From Lentimicrobium sp. (GTDB lineage Bacteria; Bacteroidota; Bacteroidia; Bacteroidales; Lentimicrobiaceae): a DNA stretch of 53,890 bases. Shown piece after piece: positions 27,315 through 35,932 of this stretch (position 1 is the stretch's first letter; every line of letters starts with the position of its first letter). The position numbers and the translations under genes are program-made. The notes below the pieces were generated by a model. It made no database searches and was not told where the DNA came from. It was given only the letters and a program-made list of their open reading frames with translations. The stretch spans positions 1 through 53,890 of the forward strand of contig JAMLHF010000028.1 in the NCBI GenBank assembly GCA_023957275.1, read 5' to 3'.

Positions 27315-28758
27315 TAGCAGTTTCCATAATCCCGTTACCCAATTCTCTGATTAACAGCAACAAATCATTCAGATCATTGATTTCAGTGAAAGGGTTCATC
27401 AGGGTTACCCTGAGATAAACCTGCCCCTGTATTTGTGTCTGCACAACATAAAATCCTGCATCGAGCAGAATCTTCTTTCTGATTTCGGCATTCAGCACAC
27501 AGAGGTTGCCGTTATAACCCTCAGGCTTAAACCTGAAACACACAATATTCCCGTCGGGTTTAAGGGCAGGTTCAAAATCGCTATGCAGGCTGAGCAGGTT
27601 AAAAAACTCCTGCCCCAGATCATAAGCGCTCTCAACATAATCGCTGAAGAGCTGATCTCCGTATAGTTTAATCATTGCATAAACTTTAACTCCCAGCATC
27701 TTTTTTGTGCATTCCAGGGTACGCCCGGCACTGTCGTACCAGGGCTTCTGAGGCCCTGACGCCAGGAGGTAAGCGGCCTTCTGTGCAAAGGTTTCGTAAG
27801 AATGCGCTCCGTTTTTAAACAGCACTGCAGTAGTCAGGGCCGGCGCCAGCATCATTTTATGGAAATCGATCACCACCGAATCTGCTCTTTCAATTCCTTT
27901 TGTGAGATGGCTGTATTTATTTGTGAGGGCTGCAGCCCCGCCATGCGCGCCATCCACATGAAACCAGAGATTGTTTTCCTGTGCAAAATCAGCCATCTCA
28001 TTGAGAGGATCGTAAGAACCCGTTGAAGTTGAACAAGCGTTTCCAACCAATGCAATCACCTGGAGTCCGCGGGCTTTGGCATCATGTAATGTTTCTTTCA
28101 GTTTGCCGGCATCAAGCTGCATTCTGTCATTTACCGGCACCTTCACTACACCCTTTTCACCCCAACCCATGATGCGTGCAGCCCGTGCCACACTGTAATG
28201 GGCTTCGTCAGATACCATAATTACCAGCGGTGCATGATTGTGATTGCCTTCTTCCCAGATGTTATGCCCGCACATTGCCTGGCGGGCTGCGAGCAGGGCT
28301 GTAAGGTTCCCAGCCGAACCTCCGGAGGTTAGCACACCATCGGCGGCGTCAGACATTCCCAGGCGCTGTGCCAGCCATTGCAGCACAACCCGCTCGATGG
28401 CTGTGGCAGCCGGACCCATCTCGTAAATCGCCATTCCGTTATTCAACATGGCTTCCAACAGCTCGGTCAATGCCGAAAGCGGCGCCGGAGGCACCACCTG
28501 ATGCCCCATATAACGGGGATGGTGAATATGATTGGATTGCGCAATGAGAGTTGTGTAAAAAGACTGAAGCTCAAAACCGGGATTCTGCAAGTCATTCTTC
28601 CAGAATCCTGCCATCATTTCCGGATCAGAAGGTGGTAATACCGGCATCTGAGCTCTTTGCCGGCAGGTTTCGAGATAAGATGTGAGCAGATCAACGAGCT
28701 TATGGCCTTCGCGGCGAAAATCTTCAGGATCAAAGGCTTTTTCGAGTAATGGTTTCAT
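27307..28758 (-). CDS. Group II PLP-dependent decarboxylase, glutamate/diaminobutyrate-decarboxylase-like
   Basis: The protein has 483 residues from the ATG at 28758 (M-K-P-L-L-E-K-A-F-D). PLP-fold features are T-S-G-G-S-A-G-N-L-T-A-L, H-V-D-G-A-H-G-G-A-A and the lysine in D-F-H-K-M-M (about Lys301). It is only distantly related to its downstream neighbour, so this is not a recent duplication. A GTG at 28824 overlapping the previous stop (GTGA) gives 22 extra residues with no family resemblance, so I prefer the ATG. Substrate unknown. Members of this branch act on glutamate, cysteine sulfinate, diaminobutyrate or aromatic amino acids. Confidence 0.8.
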   Translation of the reverse strand: MKPLLEKAFDPEDFRREGHKLVDLLTSYLETCRQRAQMPVLPPSDPEMMAGFWKNDLQNPGFELQSFYTTLIAQSNHIHHPRYMGHQVVPPAPLSALTELLEAMLNNGMAIYEMGPAATAIERVVLQWLAQRLGMSDAADGVLTSGGSAGNLTALLAARQAMCGHNIWEEGNHNHAPLVIMVSDEAHYSVARAARIMGWGEKGVVKVPVNDRMQLDAGKLKETLHDAKARGLQVIALVGNACSTSTGSYDPLNEMADFAQENNLWFHVDGAHGGAAALTNKYSHLTKGIERADSVVIDFHKMMLAPALTTAVLFKNGAHSYETFAQKAAYLLASGPQKPWYDSAGRTLECTKKMLGVKVYAMIKLYGDQLFSDYVESAYDLGQEFFNLLSLHSDFEPALKPDGNIVCFRFKPEGYNGNLCVLNAEIRKKILLDAGFYVVQTQIQGQVYLRVTLMNPFTEINDLNDLLLLIRELGNGIMETANA

Positions 28759-28820
28759 TGCAGAGGGTTTGGGTGGTAAAATTAAATAATTTCTTTCCCC
28801 ACCCGGCCTGGAATGCAAAA

Positions 28821-29846
28821 TCACCCTTCGTTGCCAATCTTCCTGGCCCGAAGGCCTTTGTCAATGTTAATCCCCATGAATAATCCCGCTTCAACCAGCA
28901 GATTCCATCCGGCGAGAAGCTGAATATAAGCTTGAAATTCCCTTGAATGCGGCACCAGAATAGTGGGGAAGGAAGTCTGCCGGCTGCTGATGGCAAATAC
29001 CTGCAGGCCCGCGCCATGACTGATCACCTTCCTGATTTTCTCTTCTTCACTTTGCCATGGGTCAACCAGGATCACTATTTCACCGGCGTCCATAACTTCT
29101 TCAATTCCATGTAAAAGAAAGGTCCCTCCGAGGTACATTGACTTTTTACGGGTAATCTCGTTCGCCTTCAGAGCCAGTTCTTCGGCTACTCCATTGTTTC
29201 GCCCTGCAAAATAGACTTTTGAAGCTCCGGCATAAGCCTTTATAATATCAGTTTCAATATCAGCAGTCAATGCGTGTTCCAGTTCATTTGCGAGTTTCCT
29301 GGTGATTTCTTTGTAATCGTCGTTCAATGCAGAAAAATCTCCGGCATAGAAGCTTGTTAAAACCTGCAGTGTCAGCGCCTGCTCCACCACGCTTTTTGTT
29401 GCAGCAACAGCCTTCTCGGATCCGCAATTAAGAACGCAAGCCCTGGAAATTCCTGTTACCGGCGAGTCCGCATAAGCAGTGACGGAATAAAGTGCATCAT
29501 GTTTTTCATGACGCAGTTTCCCGAAAAGATTGAGTAGTTCACGGGTACGGCCCGAGTTGCTCAACCCCAAAACAGCAAAATCACCAAGATTATATTCCAT
29601 TGCCTGAAGACAGCCTTCGGTGATGATTGTTTTATTTGCAGAATTTTTCAGCAGGTTGCAGATTGCATTCATGGCCGGGAATATCCGGCTACTCCCCTCC
29701 CCGGCCAGAAGCAGTTTATTCTTCGATGATAATTCTTCAGCCAGAGGAATAAATTTGTGCGGATCAAAGTTTCTGACAATGCCGATGGTTTCAGACATCT
29801 CACAGCATAAGCTGTAACTCTTGTATCTTTCCTCAGTGATTTTCAT
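28821..29846 (-). CDS. Double SIS-domain sugar-phosphate isomerase/deaminase-like protein
   Basis: This 341-residue protein has two SIS domains. The first is at about 40-170, with L-L-A-G-E-G-S-S-R-I-F-P and L-G-L-S-N-S-G-R-T-R-E. The second is at about 200-330, with V-Y-F-A-G-R-N-N-G-V-A-E-E-L-A-L-K-A-N-E-I-T. It resembles the isomerase half of GlmS and the AgaS/FrlB deglycase-deaminase group, without a glutaminase domain. It lies next to a ROK kinase gene (24 bases apart), so it probably acts on the phosphorylated amino sugar that the kinase makes. The ligand cannot be read from sequence. Confidence 0.8.
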   Translation of the reverse strand: MKITEERYKSYSLCCEMSETIGIVRNFDPHKFIPLAEELSSKNKLLLAGEGSSRIFPAMNAICNLLKNSANKTIITEGCLQAMEYNLGDFAVLGLSNSGRTRELLNLFGKLRHEKHDALYSVTAYADSPVTGISRACVLNCGSEKAVAATKSVVEQALTLQVLTSFYAGDFSALNDDYKEITRKLANELEHALTADIETDIIKAYAGASKVYFAGRNNGVAEELALKANEITRKKSMYLGGTFLLHGIEEVMDAGEIVILVDPWQSEEEKIRKVISHGAGLQVFAISSRQTSFPTILVPHSREFQAYIQLLAGWNLLVEAGLFMGINIDKGLRARKIGNEG

Positions 29847-29870
29847 TGCTGTTTTAATTAAAATTGCCGG

Positions 29871-30722
29871 TCAGATCCCGGAATCGTTGTACAGACAGGC
29901 TGCCCCGAGCACGCCGGCATATTCAAGCTCCGAAACATGAATACTCAGGTTTTTCAGTGTATTTCTGAAGGCAAATGTTTGCAGTGATTGCAGCATACTC
30001 TCCTTAAAGAACGGATATGCCTGCGAAAGTGAACCTCCCAGAACAATGGATTGGGGATCGGCCGTGTAAAGCACAAGTTTAATCAATTCGGCCAGGTGCT
30101 TTCCGTAAGTGTTCCAGATTCTCAATGCTTCCGGATTGCCCGCTCCGGCCAGTCCGGATAATTCAACAGCACTGTTACCATAGAGTACTTCGAAATTCCC
30201 TCCTCCGCAATAATACTCATAATTATGCTCCAGGTAGGAAACCATCCCAAATTCGCCGGCTCCGCAATTATGGCCAGGAACGAGTTTGTTATTCATGATA
30301 AGGCCTGCTCCTACCCCTGTTCCCAGAATAAGTCCGGTAAGATTACTCACGTTTTTACCCGAACCAAAGTATTTTTCACCGAGAACAAAACAATTTGCAT
30401 CGTTGTTGATCAGAACAGGAATTCCGAATTTCTCTTCCAGAATGTCTTTTAGCGGCACTTCTTTCCACGACGGGATGTTGACAGTATCATAAACTACCCC
30501 TGTTTTGAGATCTACCACAGAGGGCACCCCAACGCCTATTGAAACTATTCCCGGGGACATGGCCAAGGATATCAGTTTAATAACCTGATTTATAGTTCCC
30601 TGTTCGTCAAACTGATCGCCAATGGGTTCGTGGTAAATGCTCAGAACGCTTCCGTTTTCAATTACTCCGGCCCTTAAATTGGTTCCGCCGATATCGAAAC
30701 CAAGCATTTTGTTTTTTGTCAT
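29871..30722 (-). CDS. ROK-family sugar kinase with reduced zinc motif
   Basis: This 283-residue cytoplasmic ROK protein has the phosphate-binding motif M-L-G-F-D-I-G-G-T-N-L-R-A-G, the D-V-like N-N-D-A-N-C site and G-L-I-L-G-T-G-V-G-A-G. ROK kinases usually carry G-H-x(n)-C-x-C-G-x-x-G-C-x-E. Here the segment after G-A-G-E-F-G-M is L-E-H-N-Y-E-Y-Y-C-G-G-G-N-F-E, with one Cys of the usual set. The ATG at 30722 puts the motif near the N-terminus, as in relatives. No helix-turn-helix is present, so it is an enzyme rather than a repressor. It probably phosphorylates glucose, N-acetylglucosamine or mannose-type sugars entering from the adjacent locus. Confidence 0.82.
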   Translation of the reverse strand: MTKNKMLGFDIGGTNLRAGVIENGSVLSIYHEPIGDQFDEQGTINQVIKLISLAMSPGIVSIGVGVPSVVDLKTGVVYDTVNIPSWKEVPLKDILEEKFGIPVLINNDANCFVLGEKYFGSGKNVSNLTGLILGTGVGAGLIMNNKLVPGHNCGAGEFGMVSYLEHNYEYYCGGGNFEVLYGNSAVELSGLAGAGNPEALRIWNTYGKHLAELIKLVLYTADPQSIVLGGSLSQAYPFFKESMLQSLQTFAFRNTLKNLSIHVSELEYAGVLGAACLYNDSGI

Positions 30723-30862
30723 AAAAGAACATATTTCGGGCAATCTCCTTTGTTTACAAGGTACAGCAAACAAACAAGCATTGCATTGATTATCTGTTAT
30801 TTAGAGTATTCCTCCGGATTGCAAACCGAATGATCCTTTACCGGAGAGACACATGGGAAGGT

Positions 30863-32362
30863 TTATTTTTGGGGGTTCGACTTGTTTTTATTTTCCGGGA
30901 TGAAAAGCATGGCACCAGTAACTGGTTTTTCCCTGAAAGTAAGCCCCGAGATACCGGCTTCAAGTGTTTCACCCATGTAGTCATCAAAATAAAGAAGCCT
31001 GAACCGGTGGAATCCTTTCTCCAGCGCTATTGCACCTTCTTTAAGGCGCGCGCTGTGCGATCCGTCATTATCAACCACCAGTTTTCCTCCGATGTAGAGC
31101 CTGGATCCATCGTCGGACCAGGTAGAGAAGCGATAGAGCCCCTTTTCCGGAATTTCTATCCAGGCATTGAATTCAAAACCGAAATGATCCTCTGCTTGCC
31201 GGGGTTCCAGCGTTATTTCCCTGACAAGGCCATTTTTAACGGGCTGAGAACCTGCAAAATCATCAGTGGATTTGAATTCCCCCTCAAAATAACTGAATGA
31301 GATGCCAGGTTTCATGTCTGAAAGTTGCTCTGCTTTCAGAAAATCGTAGGCTGATTCATCGTAAGTACCTCCGAAAGGAAAATTATAGGGAAAGCTAACT
31401 CCGGAATTTGTCCTGATCCAGGTATTAAAACTGTGAGCTCCTTCGCTAATTTCAACCACCCGGGCCCCGCGTTCAAACTTGCCATAAGCATTTACTCCCG
31501 TAACCTGTCCGTACGCCAACGCCAGGCTGTGATACAAGGCTATGTAATTGTTTTCATGATCGTGACCAGTAAAAGTGCCCATTACATCACCCATCTCAAT
31601 CATGGAAGTAATCAACCCCGAGTTTAACAATGGGGAAGCAACTCCCTCGTTTTTTTCTCCAAGGCTTGATTTTGAGTCATATACCTCTTTGTACTCAGGA
31701 GTTGGAATATGAAAATAAGCCAGTGCAGGCAATGGATTACCACCGTTGGCTTCGGTAAACTTCCGGCTTTGTTTTCTGTACCACTCAATCTGATCAAACC
31801 TGACCCAGTCGTAACTACCCAACTTTTTATCCTCAGGATAACTATGTGAATCAATGCAATAGATCAGCGCCGAGGTTTTATCGGAGTCTGAAGCTTTTAT
31901 TTCCAGTATATAGTTGCCGGTGCCGGAAATTTCTTCGGGCCCTTTTTGAGCGATAAAACCCTTTTTGGGTTCGAGTAAATCAAAAATCTCTGACCGGGAC
32001 AAACCGGGTTCATCGTCGTGATTGCCCAGTGTCACAGCCCATGGAATACCCGACTCCGACATTATAGCCGCAATGGCATTCCATCCCTCTGCAGCCGGGG
32101 AATAGGTTACGATATCTCCGGTCAGGATTATAAGATCGGGTTTTTCAGCGGCAAGTACATGCTTTATTACCGATGCTGTTTCAGCACAATTGGGTTGAGT
32201 GTTGTCCAAATGTACATCGGTAAACTGAACGATTTTAAATGGCTCACCCTGACGGAATTTAAGTACTGCTGAATTCTGGGCAGCAGAAAAACCGCACCAC
32301 AGCAACAAAAGCAGCGACATCAGCCACCTGGTTCGGAAATAAATAAAAGAGTGCATACGCAT
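30863..32362 (-). CDS. Secreted metallophosphoesterase with C-terminal PA14-like module
   Basis: The protein has 499 residues and a signal peptide (hydrophobic 14-28, ending F-S-A-A-Q). The calcineurin-type phosphoesterase motifs are complete: Q-F-T-D-V-H-L-D, I-L-T-G-D-I-V, L-G-N-H-D-D-E, F-H-I-P and T-G-H-D-H-E-N. The C-terminal module (about 352-485) reads Y-F-E-G-E-F-K, S-D-D-G-S-R-L-Y-I-G-G, V-D-N-D-G-S-H and H-R-F-R-L-L-Y-F-D-D-Y. It is a PA14-like fold also found on two neighbouring enzymes. It is expected to release phosphate from organic phosphoesters in the periplasm or at the surface. It is the last gene of the mannoside/phosphate cluster, 17 bases after another metallophosphoesterase. 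Confidence 0.85.
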   Translation of the reverse strand: MRMHSFIYFRTRWLMSLLLLLWCGFSAAQNSAVLKFRQGEPFKIVQFTDVHLDNTQPNCAETASVIKHVLAAEKPDLIILTGDIVTYSPAAEGWNAIAAIMSESGIPWAVTLGNHDDEPGLSRSEIFDLLEPKKGFIAQKGPEEISGTGNYILEIKASDSDKTSALIYCIDSHSYPEDKKLGSYDWVRFDQIEWYRKQSRKFTEANGGNPLPALAYFHIPTPEYKEVYDSKSSLGEKNEGVASPLLNSGLITSMIEMGDVMGTFTGHDHENNYIALYHSLALAYGQVTGVNAYGKFERGARVVEISEGAHSFNTWIRTNSGVSFPYNFPFGGTYDESAYDFLKAEQLSDMKPGISFSYFEGEFKSTDDFAGSQPVKNGLVREITLEPRQAEDHFGFEFNAWIEIPEKGLYRFSTWSDDGSRLYIGGKLVVDNDGSHSARLKEGAIALEKGFHRFRLLYFDDYMGETLEAGISGLTFREKPVTGAMLFIPENKNKSNPQK

Positions 32363-32379
32363 ATGATCCTTGTATAAAG

Positions 32380-34122
32380 TTATTTAATCAGAAAAATTCC
32401 GGCGCCTTTGTTCCAACTGCCGGCGGTTTCCCAGGGACGCCAGTTCAGCATTGTATGATCAGTACCGGAAGGGTCATCCACATCGGTGTAAATCAGGTTC
32501 AGCCTGAAATAACCCGTTTTAACCATGCCGGCAGGAACAGACAGATTAATATACATTTGATCCCCATTGATTTCAGCAGACGACCTGAATTTTATTTTCC
32601 TTCCGGATGCGGAAAAAACCCTGGCACTGCCTTCGCCCGCATTGAACTGAAACTGAAAGGCCTGCTGCGGATTTGCTGTGGTTTCCGGAGAAAAATAAAC
32701 CAACAGTTTATCATGCGCCCTTTGGTCAGACATTACCCACCGGTCATCGGTTATTTTAACGCTGATATGAATGTGCTTTTCATCGTGCGTTGTTTCAAGC
32801 GAGAATGAGGCATCATGATTCCCTTTCCAGTCCCAGTCTTCTTCAATTTCAAAAGGCACTTCGGTATCCGTGAAACTTACCTGAGGATCAACGGAATAAT
32901 GGCAAATTCTGAGATAATCAGATAAAACAATCAATTCATGCGTAGTCTTTAACGCTGCTCCCGGCTGATAAAACTCAGCGGTTGAATTGAATGTAATTCC
33001 GTTTAAGCCGGCTAAATCAAACTTCTCCGGGGCTGAAAATTCCACCGGAATGAGTGAAGTTTCACCTGGCTGAATCAATGTATCAATCCGGACCGGATTA
33101 ATTGAGATATTTTTTTCTGACATAAATGAGCCGCTGACATGTAAAGGGAATTCACCTTCATTCTTCAGCAACATTCTTGTGAAAACAGATGAAACCATTC
33201 TGTCCGTTGAATACACAACTTCAGCTTCAGCCCAACTGCCGCGGCGCAACACATCAACCTGTTTTATTGTTGACGGGTTCACCGCATCCACGGGCAATAG
33301 TCCTGCGAGATCGAGGTTTGCTATGCGCACTTCACTGCCCCGCACTGAGATTTGCATAAGATTATGATACTCTCCCAGTTTGTGCCCGCGCATTCCCGGT
33401 CCTCCGGTGGCAAGTCCGGCGAGCATAATATGTGGCTGCCCATTGAATTTTTCATAAACATACCGGTGCTCATGTCCGCAAAACCAGTAAGCATTGTAAT
33501 TCATCAGCAAACGGCTGAACTCGACGAAATGATCATTGTCAGCCATTTCCTTTGCCGGATAATGCATAAAAATAAACACCGGGGCACCTGCATTATGATT
33601 TTCAAGCCTGCTCTTAAAATATTCAAGCTGTCCGGCATCAAAACCTTTGTTGGCTATTCCTGCAGGATTGATTACAAAAAATAAAGAACTGCCAACCTTA
33701 AAACTATACCAAAGGCTTCCAAACCTGCGATTCCAGATATCCTCAAGCATTGGATTGGTGATGTCATGATTTCCGGCTGTAAAAAAGAAGGGCATTTCAA
33801 GATTTCCGATCACTTTCAGAAAATCATCCCACTGTTTCTCGGCCCGCAGGCTGTCGGTAGTGTAACCGTCAATCAGATCACCAACCGTAATAACAAAATC
33901 GGGAGAAAGTTCATTAATTCTATGCACCGCTTCTGCCAGAACTCCGGGTTCTTCTCCTCCGGTAATATCTCCGGCAACAATAAACCTGTAATTATCTCCT
34001 GAAATCTCAGGCGCTGACGTCCATGGATTTGCCCCTGAAACCTGCCTTTGATGAATAAACTGACTGTTTCCGTTTATGGAAAAAATCAGTAATTGAATGA
34101 AAAAGATATATTTCAGGTGCAT
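32380..34122 (-). CDS. Secreted metallophosphoesterase with C-terminal CBM9-like domain
   Basis: The protein has 580 residues and a short signal peptide. Phosphoesterase motifs are V-A-G-D-I-T-G-G, V-G-D-L-I-D-G, A-G-N-H-D-I, M-H-Y-P and C-G-H-E-H-R. From about residue 410 a beta-sandwich domain resembles the CBM9-like sugar-binding fold used by secreted Bacteroidota enzymes: I-E-E-D-W-D-W, H-I-H-I-S-V-K-I-T-D-D-R-W and N-W-R-P-W. It therefore differs from its downstream neighbour, which has a PA14-like module instead. It probably removes phosphate from a carbohydrate-linked substrate. It lies 9 bases after the PHP-domain gene. Confidence 0.83.
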   Translation of the reverse strand: MHLKYIFFIQLLIFSINGNSQFIHQRQVSGANPWTSAPEISGDNYRFIVAGDITGGEEPGVLAEAVHRINELSPDFVITVGDLIDGYTTDSLRAEKQWDDFLKVIGNLEMPFFFTAGNHDITNPMLEDIWNRRFGSLWYSFKVGSSLFFVINPAGIANKGFDAGQLEYFKSRLENHNAGAPVFIFMHYPAKEMADNDHFVEFSRLLMNYNAYWFCGHEHRYVYEKFNGQPHIMLAGLATGGPGMRGHKLGEYHNLMQISVRGSEVRIANLDLAGLLPVDAVNPSTIKQVDVLRRGSWAEAEVVYSTDRMVSSVFTRMLLKNEGEFPLHVSGSFMSEKNISINPVRIDTLIQPGETSLIPVEFSAPEKFDLAGLNGITFNSTAEFYQPGAALKTTHELIVLSDYLRICHYSVDPQVSFTDTEVPFEIEEDWDWKGNHDASFSLETTHDEKHIHISVKITDDRWVMSDQRAHDKLLVYFSPETTANPQQAFQFQFNAGEGSARVFSASGRKIKFRSSAEINGDQMYINLSVPAGMVKTGYFRLNLIYTDVDDPSGTDHTMLNWRPWETAGSWNKGAGIFLIK

Positions 34123-34131
34123 TGATGCTGC

Positions 34132-35931
34132 TTATCTTGCAAAATAATACTCAGGCGAAATTTCCGTTTCGGGTTTCCCCTGAATTGACCACAAAAGCCT
34201 GATTTCCTGTTCCTCGTAGTCGTCGAAATACCGGACTGTGATCGGGTGAAATCCTTTTTTCAACTGAATCTTTCCTTCCACGCGCTTGAGGCTGTGTGAA
34301 CCATCATTGTCAAGTAATTCAACATTTGAAATGCTGAAGGTTGCCCCGTCGTCACTTTCCAGCGCAAAGGTGTACAGCCCGGAAACAGGGGCGTACAGAT
34401 AACCGGTAAAAATTATTCCAAAATGGTCATCAGCTTTGGCAAGTTTAATATCCAAAGATTCTGATATTCCTTCAGATATTTTTTTCCCTTTGACCGGTAT
34501 CTCAACCACTGAAAGAATTTCACCTTCATAATACTGATAATTCAGTCCCCTTTCCTTGGCTTTGATTCCTGATGGTTCATGCAACTGATTGATAATTACC
34601 TGCCTGCGGAATAACCTGCTGGGTTTCATTCCCTCCTTAAATGCCCTCAGGGTGAGGGTTGCGGACTGATTCAGTCGAAGTGGTTGTTGCCAGCGCTGAG
34701 CATTCTGATCCGGCACACTGCCATCGGTTGTGTACCTGATTTCGGCTCCCTGGGTGAGGCATTCAGCAAAAATGGCCTGATCCTTATCGATAAGGGTAAG
34801 ATTTTGCCCGACTACAGGCATGTGAACTTCTTCTTTTTCTGCCAGAATATACATAAGCGGTATTTCCAGGTGACGATCAGAAGCCACCCATGTATTTTTA
34901 ACCTTGTAAACCAGTTCGGCATCCGACAATAAGTCGCTTAGCTGAACAGTTCTTCCCGCGGGAAAGACATACCGTCTGTGGCCTGGCCCGTAAAGTATCC
35001 AGGTGATGTCACTTTGATTGGTAACATTGCACGAAAAGCGGTAGTCATCCAGCAACAGGTTGGTAACCTGAAGCGATTCTCTAATCAACTGGCTAATGTA
35101 CAATCCGTTACCAACCAGAGTATTATTGGCCAATCCCAGGGTTCTGCCGGCAAACATCGCTTCTTTTATCGCTTCCTCAGTATTTTCCTTTGCGAAAACA
35201 AGGGTCAGGTTTCGCATGGTCTGGTCAACCGGAAAGGAAGCATAAATGGGGGAATGAATATCTGTGTTACTGAAAGGTGAAATCTGATATTGAGCGCAAT
35301 AGTCAAGCACAACAGGATAAAACTCATTTCCGTTGATGGCTTCCATGGCCCTGATGTTCTTTTTTTCGAGATGCCTGATATGAAACGCATCAAGTCTGCT
35401 GTCCTTATCTGGCCATCCTGGGTGGTTGTAAATAACAAAAGCACCTTCTTTTCCGGCATAATCCAGCGCTTCATCCGGCGTAATATCAGGGCGGGCGTAG
35501 TAGTTGGCATCTTTTAAAAACAAAATATTCAAGTGCCCTACCGGCTCACTTTTAGTGTATTCAATACCAGGAATAAGGGTGATACCCCGCCTTTTGGCAA
35601 CTGATTCTGCCATTTTAAAGGAAGTATTGTAATCGGAGGTAAGATAGGATGGCTGCCTGGTGGTGTGGTCGGTGATGGCAATCACATCGAGTCCTTCCCG
35701 CCAGGCCTCATGAATGCGCTCCGAAGGCATAACAATCCCATCGGAGAAAATGGTGTGGGAGTGAAAATCACCTTTCAGCGTTTTATAACCTGGTATGTCC
35801 GGAATCTTTATCTCACGTCGGGAATCTACCTTCTGAAAGCCTTCAATCCATTCAAACTGAATGTCGCGCTCCTGAGCTTGTAAAGCAACGGCAGTAAAAA
35901 AAGCAAATAGTAATATAAAGGTTTTTCTCAT
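34132..35931 (-). CDS. PHP-domain metallohydrolase (CehA/McbA-like) with chitobiase-like and PA14-like modules
   Basis: The protein has 599 residues and a signal peptide ending L-Q-A-Q (residue 20). The PHP domain (about 50-330) has metal-binding motifs K-G-D-F-H-S-H-T-I-F-S-D-G, A-I-T-D-H-T-T, P-G-I-E-Y, Y-N-H-P-G-W and N-T-D-I-H. A short beta domain (about 365-440, A-E-I-R-Y-T-T-D-G-S-V-P) matches the FN3-associated/chitobiase C-terminal type. The last 140 residues repeat the PA14-like module of its neighbours (V-E-L-L-D-N-D-G-S-H, T-V-R-Y-F-D-D-Y-E). PHP enzymes hydrolyse phosphoesters or related bonds with a tri-metal site. The exact substrate is unknown. Confidence 0.83.
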   Translation of the reverse strand: MRKTFILLFAFFTAVALQAQERDIQFEWIEGFQKVDSRREIKIPDIPGYKTLKGDFHSHTIFSDGIVMPSERIHEAWREGLDVIAITDHTTRQPSYLTSDYNTSFKMAESVAKRRGITLIPGIEYTKSEPVGHLNILFLKDANYYARPDITPDEALDYAGKEGAFVIYNHPGWPDKDSRLDAFHIRHLEKKNIRAMEAINGNEFYPVVLDYCAQYQISPFSNTDIHSPIYASFPVDQTMRNLTLVFAKENTEEAIKEAMFAGRTLGLANNTLVGNGLYISQLIRESLQVTNLLLDDYRFSCNVTNQSDITWILYGPGHRRYVFPAGRTVQLSDLLSDAELVYKVKNTWVASDRHLEIPLMYILAEKEEVHMPVVGQNLTLIDKDQAIFAECLTQGAEIRYTTDGSVPDQNAQRWQQPLRLNQSATLTLRAFKEGMKPSRLFRRQVIINQLHEPSGIKAKERGLNYQYYEGEILSVVEIPVKGKKISEGISESLDIKLAKADDHFGIIFTGYLYAPVSGLYTFALESDDGATFSISNVELLDNDGSHSLKRVEGKIQLKKGFHPITVRYFDDYEEQEIRLLWSIQGKPETEISPEYYFAR

Positions 35932-35932
35932 G

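Noticed and set aside
28758-28824. GTG start giving a 505-residue decarboxylase
   Set aside because: The extra 22 residues look unrelated to the family and overlap the upstream stop; the ATG at 28758 begins at the usual position.
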